Source: Desulfovibrio sp.
GTDB taxonomy: Bacteria; Desulfobacterota; Desulfovibrionia; Desulfovibrionales; Desulfovibrionaceae
DNA length: 10,758 bases
NCBI GenBank assembly: GCA_031275955.1
Contig: JAISNZ010000084.1
Location: forward strand, 1-10,758
Direction of reading: 5' to 3'
In this document: piece by piece, positions 1 to 7,237 of the stretch
How the letters are laid out: each line of letters begins with the position of its first letter
Numbering within the stretch: the stretch's first letter is position 1
Translations under genes and position numbers: made by a program
The notes under the pieces: generated by a model
Database searches by the model: none
What the model saw: the letters and a program-made list of their open reading frames with translations, nothing else
Told to the model about the DNA's origin: nothing

Positions 1-276
1 CACTACATTGCGCTTTTGAAAATACATCCCATTGTAATCATTGAATTTTTCAATAAATCAGTGCTGCAAAAACTTGTTTTTGAGCAGTTTTCAGCAGGAA
101 CCTGTTAAACTTGGGCTAAGGCAAAGTCCGACAGGCTCCTAGCCCAGCCGCCGGAGCCTTTTCCGGGCAGAGGGGGGGGAAGGGAAAATATTCCCGGACG
201 GAAAGAGAAAAATTGCTTGGCTGAAGGGGAAAAATACGGCACCATACGAAAGAAAAAAAATGTGACCACGCTCTCC
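1..276. other. Non-coding leader upstream of the orphan sensor kinase
   Basis: I see no convincing gene here. Bases 1-110 are clearly AT-rich compared with the rest of the window and contain a short palindrome (TTGAA/TTCAA at 41-53). Candidate promoter hexamers exist, such as TTGTAA at 32-37 with TAAATC at 54-59, but the match is too weak to call. Bases 112-166 hold several mutually exclusive stems. Bases 182-195 form another small one (GGGAA/TTCCC). The region probably carries the promoter of the + strand kinase, and possibly the end of a transcription unit lying to the left of the window. Confidence 0.5.
133..162 (+). terminator. Possible intrinsic terminator or attenuator hairpin
   Basis: AGGCTCC (133-139) and GGAGCCT (153-159) form a perfect 7-bp stem with a 13-nt loop. 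The T run overlaps the end of the stem (159-162, four T). Competing stems overlap it: TGGGCTAAGG (112-121) with CCTAGCCCA (138-146), which has one bulged base, and CCGGA (151-155) with TCCGG (162-166). The arrangement could end transcription coming from the left of the window. It could also act as an attenuator in the leader of the kinase at 277. The short T run keeps confidence low. Confidence 0.3.
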
Positions 277-1629
277 ATGCAGGCAAACGACAATCCCCCC
301 CCTTCCCGTTCTCCCGCTCCCCTTGCGGGAGCCGTGCGGACCCGCGTCCGGGAAAAAATCCGCGCCTATGAGCAGTACCGCTTCAGCAGCCGGCAGTCCC
401 GCGCCCTGAACATCTTTTTCGATCTGGCCCAGGAGTTTGACGAGACGGAGCTAATCCAGCTGCTCTGCGTGCTGGTGCTGCGCCTTCTTTTCCGTCTGGA
501 GGCGGAGCTGTACTGCAAAAACGGGGCAGGGGAGATCTGCCTGTGTACTCCCAAAAGCCCCGCCCTGCCCTCTGCGCCGCCCCCCTTTGTCCCCTCGGTC
601 CGTCAGGAAGGAAATCTGCTCTACCTGCCGGTGCGGGGCAAGCAGCCTTCCTCCGGCGAGTCCCTGCCCGACAGCCTGCTGGGAATCCTGGTGACGCGTC
701 CGGACACCGCCAGCGGGAAAGGGGCCGACGACGCCACCCCGCTTTTTCTGGAAAAATTCGCCAACCGGGCGGGCTACTGTCTGCACAACAGGATACTGGC
801 GGAAAGGCATCTGCGCCATGTCCGCTTTCTGCGCACCCTGGCCCGGGACATCGGGCACAATGTGATCACCCCGAATATGCGCATCAAGCTCCTCCTGCGC
901 CACCTGGAGGAACAGATGGCCACCCTGGGGACGCTGGATCGCTCCGGGGAGGAATTCCGCTCCTTGCAAGCCTCCCTGCGCGGGCAGGTGACCGCCCTGG
1001 CCGGACATTTTCAGAACGGGGCGCTCTTCCTGGAGAGTCTTTTGCGGCAGAGCCACTTTGACCTGGGCCGCTATGCCCTGCGCTGCGCCCGCCTGGACAT
1101 CGGCCCCCAGGTTGTCCTGCCCCAACTGGAAGAATACCGGGTGCGCCTGGAGGAACGGGGCATCCGCCTTGATCCGGAAAGTTACCGTCTGCCGGACGAG
1201 CCCTGCCTGGTGCTGGCCGATCTCGGCCTCATCAGCCAGACCCTGGCCAACCTCCTGAGCAACGCCGTCAAATACGCCCGGCCTTACGGGGAAGATGTCG
1301 TTCCCCGGACGCGCTGCACGCTGGCCCTCATCCCCGACGCCTTTTCCGGCTCCGGGCCGGGAGTCCGGGTCACGGTCGTCAGCACCGGCCCCCCCCTTGC
1401 CCGGGAGGACGAAGCCCGCCTTTTCCACGAGGATTTCCGGGCCGCCGACACCGCCGACGAAAGCGGCACAGGACACGGCCTGTCCTTTGTGCAGGAGATC
1501 GTCACCGCCCACCACGGCCTTTGCGGCTATGAGCGCCTGCCGGGCGGCAACGCCTTCTATTTTCTCCTGCCCCTGGCGGAACAAGCGCCGGAGAAGTGTG
1601 AGGGGGCAAAGCCCCCCCAAAAGGAATAA
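277..1629 (+). CDS. Orphan soluble sensor histidine kinase (GHKL ATPase)
   Basis: A 450-residue protein if started at ATG 277. In-frame GTG 262 and TTG 217 would lengthen it, but bases 217-276 are AT-rich with poor codon usage, and no start has a strong Shine-Dalgarno site. Numbered from TTG 217, residues about 55-195 form a GAF-like sensor region. A helical dimerisation segment follows at about 195-285 with the probable phospho-acceptor His214 in DIGHNVITPN, an unusual H-box. The GHKL ATPase domain spans about 330-455: N box LANLLSNAVKYA (343-354), G1-like VVSTGPPL (387-394), G2 GTGHGL (417-422). The usual Asp of the G1 box is replaced. No transmembrane segment or signal peptide is visible, so a cytoplasmic sensor is likely. 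No response regulator is adjacent, so its partner and signal are unknown. The gene ends 12 bp from the convergent rpsA stop. Its last residues (EGAKPPQKE) are encoded by a hairpin sequence. Confidence 0.85.
   Translation: MQANDNPPPSRSPAPLAGAVRTRVREKIRAYEQYRFSSRQSRALNIFFDLAQEFDETELIQLLCVLVLRLLFRLEAELYCKNGAGEICLCTPKSPALPSAPPPFVPSVRQEGNLLYLPVRGKQPSSGESLPDSLLGILVTRPDTASGKGADDATPLFLEKFANRAGYCLHNRILAERHLRHVRFLRTLARDIGHNVITPNMRIKLLLRHLEEQMATLGTLDRSGEEFRSLQASLRGQVTALAGHFQNGALFLESLLRQSHFDLGRYALRCARLDIGPQVVLPQLEEYRVRLEERGIRLDPESYRLPDEPCLVLADLGLISQTLANLLSNAVKYARPYGEDVVPRTRCTLALIPDAFSGSGPGVRVTVVSTGPPLAREDEARLFHEDFRAADTADESGTGHGLSFVQEIVTAHHGLCGYERLPGGNAFYFLLPLAEQAPEKCEGAKPPQKE
1602..1616. terminator. GC-rich hairpin at the convergent gene ends
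   Basis: GGGGGC (1602-1607), loop AAA, GCCCCC (1611-1616) form a strong stem that lies inside the last codons of the kinase gene and just beyond the rpsA stop. The two genes converge with only 1630-1641 between them, so this is the only candidate terminator for either. Neither strand has a T run after the stem, so it is not a canonical intrinsic terminator. It could still protect 3' ends or help Rho-dependent or bidirectional termination. Confidence 0.4.
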
Positions 1630-1641
1630 ATCGGCGTTTCC

Positions 1642-3375
1642 CTAGTTCTCCTCTTCTCCCGGAGCGGTGTCCGTGGCCGCTTTCAGGAGATCCCCGAGGC
1701 TCTGCCCGCCGGCGTCGGCCGGGCCGGAACGGAATTCCTTGGGCTTGCGGAGTTCCTCGTCTTCCTTGATCTGCTTGATGGACAACCCCAGGCGGCGCTC
1801 CTCCGCCGAGACGTGGATGACCTTGGCCTGGATGGTCACCCCCTCCTTGAAGACCTCCGCCGGGGACTTGATCTTCTTGGCGCTGATCTCCGAAACATGC
1901 ACCAGGCCCTCAATACCCTCCTCCACCTCAACGAAGACCCCGAAATCGGTGATATTGGTGATCAGCCCCTCCACCAGGACCCCCACGGGGTATTTTTCCG
2001 GCACATAGGCCCAGGGGTCCTCGCTGAGCTGCTTGATGCCCAGGGTGAACTTCTCGTTCTCCTGGTCCACGGTCAGAACCTTGGCCTGGACCATGTCCCC
2101 CACCTGGCAGACCTCGCTGGGGTGGCGGATCTTCTTGGTCCAACTGATGTCGGAAACGTGGATCAGGCCGTCGATGCCGTCTTCAATGCCGATGAACATG
2201 CCGAATTCGGTGATGTTCTTGATACTGCCCTCCAGAACGGTGCCCTCGGGAAATTTCTCGGCCACCACCTCCCAGGGGTTGGGCCTGACCTGCTTCATGC
2301 CCAGGGAAATGCGCTTCTTGTCCTGATCGACGCCCAGGATGACCACCTCCACCTCGTCGCCCGCCTTGACCATCTGGGAGGGGTGACGGAGTTTCCGGGT
2401 CCAGGACATTTCGGAGATGTGCACCAGGCCTTCCACGCCCGGTTCCAGCTCGACGAAAGCGCCGTAATCCACAAGGTTGGTCACCCGGCCGGAGAGCCGG
2501 GTATTGACGGGAAACTTCCTGTTGATGTCCTGCCAGGGATCGGCCACAAGCTGCTTTAAGCCCAGGGAGACCTTCTGGTTTTCCCGGTCGAAGGAGAGGA
2601 CCTTGAGTTCCAGTTCCTGGCCCATGGAGACCATTTCCTTGGGATGACGGATGCGCTTCCAGGACATGTCCGTAATGTGCAGGAGGCCGTCGAGGCCGCC
2701 GAGATCGACGAAGACGCCGTATTCGGTGATGTTCTTGACCCGGCCCTTGACGATCTGTTCCTCGTGCAGGGTCCCGAGCAGATCCTGACGCTTGCTGTTG
2801 CGCTCCTCTTCCAGCAGCACCCGGCGCGAAACAATCACGTTGCTGCGCCGGCGGTTGATCTTGAGGACGCGGAATTCAAATTCCTGGTTCACCAGGGCGT
2901 CCATGTCCGGCACGGGACGCAGATCCACGTGGGATCCGGGCAGGAAGGCTTCAATGCCGCCCAAATCCACGGTGTACCCGCCCTTGATGCGGCGCAGGAT
3001 GCGCCCTTTGCAAATATCGTTCTTTTCCTGGACGGATTCCAGTTGATCGAAGAGTTGCATCCTCTTGGCCTTTTCATAGGACAGGATGATGGTGCCTTCC
3101 ATCTCGTTTTTGCGCACGACAAAAACATCCACCTGGTCGCCCGCGGACACGGTGATAGCCCCCGAGGCGTCCCGGAATTCATTCGTGGGAATCTGTCCCT
3201 CGGACTTGAAATTGACGTCCACCAGGATATGGTCCTCGCCAATCCGCACAATCTCGCCCTTGGTAATGGATCCTTCCTCCAGATCGCCGAAATCCGGATT
3301 CAGATAATCTTCCAGGACGCTCTCAAAGCTCATTTCGCCGCTCAAGCCCATTTCTTGTTCTGAAGTTGCAGCCAT
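1642..3375 (-). CDS. rpsA: 30S ribosomal protein S1
   Basis: A 577-residue protein of the usual length for bacterial S1. S1 sits on the 30S subunit and binds mRNA leaders, unfolding them for initiation. Six OB-fold S1 repeats are readable: about 35-103, 120-186, 206-274, 292-361, 378-447 and 465-534. Repeats 3-6 carry the classic signature (for example GRVKNITEYGVFVDL at 211-225, GLLHITDMSW at 230-239) and end in SLGLKQ or close variants. Repeats 1-2 are more divergent, as expected for the ribosome-docking domains. The acidic and Gly-rich tail after 540 is probably disordered. ATG 3375 is chosen because GGAGG lies 7 nt upstream; the longer in-frame TTG start at 3450 has no such site. A ribbon-helix-helix gene lies 135 bp upstream on the same strand. 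No cytidylate kinase or other fusion is present. Confidence 0.97.
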   Translation of the reverse strand: MAATSEQEMGLSGEMSFESVLEDYLNPDFGDLEEGSITKGEIVRIGEDHILVDVNFKSEGQIPTNEFRDASGAITVSAGDQVDVFVVRKNEMEGTIILSYEKAKRMQLFDQLESVQEKNDICKGRILRRIKGGYTVDLGGIEAFLPGSHVDLRPVPDMDALVNQEFEFRVLKINRRRSNVIVSRRVLLEEERNSKRQDLLGTLHEEQIVKGRVKNITEYGVFVDLGGLDGLLHITDMSWKRIRHPKEMVSMGQELELKVLSFDRENQKVSLGLKQLVADPWQDINRKFPVNTRLSGRVTNLVDYGAFVELEPGVEGLVHISEMSWTRKLRHPSQMVKAGDEVEVVILGVDQDKKRISLGMKQVRPNPWEVVAEKFPEGTVLEGSIKNITEFGMFIGIEDGIDGLIHVSDISWTKKIRHPSEVCQVGDMVQAKVLTVDQENEKFTLGIKQLSEDPWAYVPEKYPVGVLVEGLITNITDFGVFVEVEEGIEGLVHVSEISAKKIKSPAEVFKEGVTIQAKVIHVSAEERRLGLSIKQIKEDEELRKPKEFRSGPADAGGQSLGDLLKAATDTAPGEEEN

Positions 3376-3387
3376 ACAAGGTCCTCC
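3376..3387 (-). promoter_or_regulatory. Shine-Dalgarno site fixing the rpsA start
   Basis: GGAGG (3383-3387, read on the - strand) stands 7 nt before ATG 3375 and decides the start of rpsA. The GGAG core lies in the loop of a small stem GGTC/GACC (3388-3391 with 3380-3383), so ribosome access may depend slightly on this local structure. Confidence 0.8.
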
Positions 3388-3434
3388 GACCAGCATATTC
3401 CTGAAAAAATCAGGTGCGGGTTGTTTAGCAGACT

Positions 3435-3457
3435 CAGGCCCTGAAGACAAGGGCCTG
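3435..3457 (-). promoter_or_regulatory. Hairpin in the rpsA leader
   Basis: CAGGCCCT (3450-3457 on the - strand) and AGGGCCTG (3435-3442) form a perfect 8-bp stem with a 7-nt loop, about 60 nt before the rpsA start. Two further stems share the 3376-3510 gap: GCAATTTCC/GGAATTGC (3467-3487, one bulge) and CCTGA/TCAGG (3400-3414). None has a T run directly after it, so a structured rpsA leader is more likely than a terminator of the preceding gene. S1 represses its own translation through leader structure in E. coli; a similar role here is inference. A weak promoter-like pair, TTGTCT and TAAACA with 17 bp between, overlaps this stem on the - strand. Confidence 0.4.
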
Positions 3458-3510
3458 GGCCGCGGAGCAATTCCGGAAGGAAATTGCCCTGAAAAAAGTT
3501 GTCTTCCGCC

Positions 3511-3732
3511 TCAGACCAGAAGATCCCAGCGTCCCCGGGGGAGGGCCTTGTCCTCCTCCGGCCTGTCGCCGGGCGTGATCTTCCCCTGGTCCACAAGGGC
3601 CTCTATATGGGCCTGCACATAGTCGCGCAGGGCTCTGGCCGCGTGCTCGGCGCAGGACTGTCCCGTCACCCGGGCCAGCAGCTCAAGTCCCCAGCGGGTT
3701 CTGTCGTCAAGACGGATGGCGATGGGTCGCAT
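3511..3732 (-). CDS. Small ribbon-helix-helix (CopG/Arc-type) DNA-binding protein
   Basis: A 73-residue protein. Residues 2-8 (RPIAIRL) read as the DNA-contacting beta strand. Two helices follow (about 10-22 and 26-45: SCAEHAARALRDYVQAHIEAL), the pattern of ribbon-helix-helix repressors and antitoxins, which act as dimers on short palindromes. The charged tail (GDRPEEDKALPRGRW) matches nothing I recognise. ATG 3732 is preferred over an upstream in-frame start because AGGAGG lies 7 nt before it. The gene lies upstream of rpsA on the same strand, 135 bp away, and 216 bp downstream of prfC. No toxin-sized gene is next to it, so an antitoxin role is not supported. Autoregulation or regulation of a neighbour is possible, but the target is unknown. 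Confidence 0.8.
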   Translation of the reverse strand: MRPIAIRLDDRTRWGLELLARVTGQSCAEHAARALRDYVQAHIEALVDQGKITPGDRPEEDKALPRGRWDLLV

Positions 3733-3745
3733 AAGGAGTCCTCCT
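3733..3745 (-). promoter_or_regulatory. Shine-Dalgarno site in a near-palindrome before the RHH gene
   Basis: AGGAGG (3740-3745 on the - strand) sits 7 nt before ATG 3732 and fixes the start. It lies in the near-palindrome AGGAGGACTCCT, which could fold back to mask the site or serve as a binding site for the dimeric product of the gene itself. The operator reading is inference only. Confidence 0.6.
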
Positions 3746-3763
3746 GCGGACGCTCTCTCCTGG

Positions 3764-3798
3764 GCAAAGGCCCCGGGAAAAGGCATTCCCGGCCTTGC
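3764..3798 (-). other. Long imperfect hairpin in the RHH gene leader
   Basis: GCAA (3764-3767), GGCC (3769-3772) and GGGAA (3775-3779) pair in order with TTGC (3795-3798), GGCC (3791-3794) and TTCCC (3786-3790), with small bulges on one side and a 6-nt loop. The stem lies between the palindromic repeat and the RHH start. It has no T run in either direction. It could be the 3' boundary of the prfC transcript or a leader structure of the RHH mRNA. Confidence 0.4.
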
Positions 3799-3806
3799 GG
3801 GGCGTC

Positions 3807-3948
3807 ATACCAAGTTGCATTCAAACTCGTTTGAATGCAAGACGCCAAAATTTTTGAAGAACAGGCAAAGCCTGATTTTTCAAAAATTTGCGGGCAGCGG
3901 CTTCGCCTCTGCCATACCAATTAGCTTTCTATTGAAAGCAAATTGGTA

Positions 3949-3949
<1 letters not shown>
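3807..3949. repeat. MITE/REP-like palindromic intergenic element
   Basis: The 143-bp block starts with ATACCAAGTTGCATTCAA (3807-3824) and ends with its near-complement (3932-3949; 16 of 18 positions match as inverted repeats). Inside are four stems in a row: a perfect 12-bp stem with a 2-nt gap (3815-3840); an 11-bp AT-rich stem capped by CAGGC/GCCTG (3848-3889); GGCAG-GGC/GCC-CTGCC with one mismatch (3893-3913); and a 9+6-bp stem with one A/A mismatch (3914-3949). The motif ATACCAA-TTGC-TTC appears at 3807, 3914 and inverted at 3949. GGCGTC (3801-3806) is also complementary to GACGCC (3841-3846). It has no coding capacity. The right end reaches the first base of the prfC stop codon, so it could serve as the prfC 3' hairpin. 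TA at both ends would fit a mariner/IS630-type mobilised element, but this is unproven. Confidence 0.75.
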
Positions 3950-5553
<1,604 letters not shown>

Positions 5554-7233
5554 TCACTGATCCACGTACAGGTAGCGCTTGATTTTTTTGGTGGCGGTCT
5601 TCTCGAAGGGCTCGGTCTGCTCGATCATCCTGTGGATGCGGGCGAAGGAGGACACCCTGGAATTGACCTCAAGGCGGATGCCCTCCAGAAGGTCGGCAAG
5701 GGTCTTGTCCGCGTGGGCGGCAAAATATTCCTCCGTCCGGTCCACGTCAAGATAGACGCGGGCGGTGAGCCTGCCGTCCTGCGCGTAGACCAGGACTTCC
5801 TGGACATAGGCTGAGGCGAAGAAGAAGGATTCCACCTCCTCGGGATAGATGTTTTCGCCGCTGGGGCCGAGGATGACGTTCTTGGAGCGCCCCTTGATGA
5901 AGACATAGCCGTCAGCGCTCACGCTCCCCAGATCGCCCGTGCGCAGCCAGCCGTCCTTGGAGAGAACCTCGGCGGTGAGCTCGGGAAGCTTGTAATAGCC
6001 GCGCATGACATTATGTCCCCGGACCTCGATTTCCCCCTCGCCTGTTTTGGGGTTTCGGGAGCCGATCCGCAGCTCGACGCCCTCAAGAATGGTTCCGGCG
6101 CTGGAAAGCCGGGTATGGGCGGGGGAAGATCCCGTGAGCAGGGGGGAAGTCTCGGTGAGGCCGTAGCCGATGGCGTAGGGGAAGCGGGCCTCGCGCAGAA
6201 AGCGTTCGGCGTCGGCGGCCAGAGGAGCCCCGCCGATGGCCAGGATGCGCAGGCGGCCGCCGAAGGAGGCCAGGAGCTTTCTCCCGGCCAGGCGGCTGAT
6301 CAGGCTCCGGGTAAGGGAAAAACGGCAGAGGAGGCGATTGAAGCGGGTTTTGGCCAGATTGGGCAGGATGGCGGTCTTGAAGATTTTCTCCACCACCAGG
6401 GGGACGGAAAGGACGACGGTGGGCCGGACGGCCGCCAGGGCGGGCAGGAGGACGCGGGAGGTGGGGGCCTTGCCGAGGTAGTGAACGCTGGCGCCGCAGG
6501 CAAGGGGATAGACAAGGCCGAGGGTGGCCTCAAAGGTGTGGGCCAGGGGCAGGAGGGAGAGGAAGCGGTCCTGCCCGGTGGCGGGCACAATGGTGAAGAC
6601 GGCGCGGAGGTTGGCGACGATGTTCCCGTGGGTGAGCATCACCCCTTTGGAATGCCCCGTGGTGCCGGAGGTATAGATCAGAGCCGCGAGGTCCTCCGCG
6701 CTTGGTTCCGCGGGCGCGCCTTCCCCCAGGGCCTTTCCCATCCAGCGGCGGAACTCGCGCAGGCCGGCCTGCCTGAGATCGCGCAGGGTATCGCGGCTGA
6801 TGTCCAGAGTCATGGGGGAGAAGGTCTCCAGGTTGAAGCACAGGGGAGCGGGGTCCAGGGAGGCCCCCTCCAATTTGGGGAAGAGCTTTTCGGAGACGAA
6901 GACGGCCCTGGCCTCGGAATGGCGGAGGATGTGGATAACGGCGTCCGCGTGGAATTCCGTGAGAATGGGAACGGCGACGGCCCCCATGGAGACGACGGCG
7001 AAGTAGGCGATGCCCCATTGGGGACAGTTCTCAGCGAGAATGGCGACCTTGTCGCCGAAGGCGATGCCCTTGGTCCGCAAAAGGTGGGAGAGGGTCCGGA
7101 CGGCTTCGGCAACCTCCCGGTAGGTCATGGGGGCTTCCCCCGGCCCGGCCAGACAGGGGCGATCCGGGAATTGCCGGGCGCTGGCTTCCAGGACCTGCGG
7201 CAGAGTCCGCACAGAGGGGAAGGGGCCGGCCAT
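5554..7233 (-). CDS. Long-chain fatty acid-CoA ligase (AMP-forming)
   Basis: A 559-residue ANL-superfamily adenylating enzyme. It should activate a fatty acid to acyl-AMP with ATP, then transfer it to CoA. Visible motifs, in order: P-loop YTSGTTGHSKG (187-197), LLPLAHTFE (227-235, typical of long-chain acyl-CoA synthetases), GYGLTETSP (356-364), WLRTGDLG (429-436), GRSKNVI (448-454), and the C-terminal catalytic-lysine region TATKKIKRY (546-554). The small C-terminal domain is complete. No membrane segment is seen; peripheral membrane attachment would be usual for the family. Chain-length preference, or use of ACP rather than CoA, cannot be read from the sequence. ATG 7233 starts 4 bp after the stop of the hybrid kinase, and the gene abuts prfC downstream, so all three are probably cotranscribed. 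Confidence 0.92.
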   Translation of the reverse strand: MAGPFPSVRTLPQVLEASARQFPDRPCLAGPGEAPMTYREVAEAVRTLSHLLRTKGIAFGDKVAILAENCPQWGIAYFAVVSMGAVAVPILTEFHADAVIHILRHSEARAVFVSEKLFPKLEGASLDPAPLCFNLETFSPMTLDISRDTLRDLRQAGLREFRRWMGKALGEGAPAEPSAEDLAALIYTSGTTGHSKGVMLTHGNIVANLRAVFTIVPATGQDRFLSLLPLAHTFEATLGLVYPLACGASVHYLGKAPTSRVLLPALAAVRPTVVLSVPLVVEKIFKTAILPNLAKTRFNRLLCRFSLTRSLISRLAGRKLLASFGGRLRILAIGGAPLAADAERFLREARFPYAIGYGLTETSPLLTGSSPAHTRLSSAGTILEGVELRIGSRNPKTGEGEIEVRGHNVMRGYYKLPELTAEVLSKDGWLRTGDLGSVSADGYVFIKGRSKNVILGPSGENIYPEEVESFFFASAYVQEVLVYAQDGRLTARVYLDVDRTEEYFAAHADKTLADLLEGIRLEVNSRVSSFARIHRMIEQTEPFEKTATKKIKRYLYVDQ

Positions 7234-7237
7234 CAGG

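Noticed and set aside
451..1620. Long open frame of 389 codons on the - strand opposite the orphan kinase
   Set aside because: It mirrors the GC-rich third positions of the kinase gene. Its translation is low-complexity (Gly/Gln/Ala-rich) with no recognisable domain, while the + strand carries clear kinase motifs.
3376..3450. Longer S1 protein starting at TTG 3450
   Set aside because: The extra 25 residues are not S1-like and pass through the leader hairpin. ATG 3375 has a strong Shine-Dalgarno site at the right distance.
3342..3596. 84-codon - strand frame bridging the RHH gene and rpsA
   Set aside because: It overlaps both real genes in another frame, has no Shine-Dalgarno site, and shows no familiar pattern.
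3511..3732. Toxin-antitoxin system around the RHH protein
   Set aside because: RHH proteins are often antitoxins, but no toxin-like gene is adjacent on either strand. The neighbours are rpsA and prfC.
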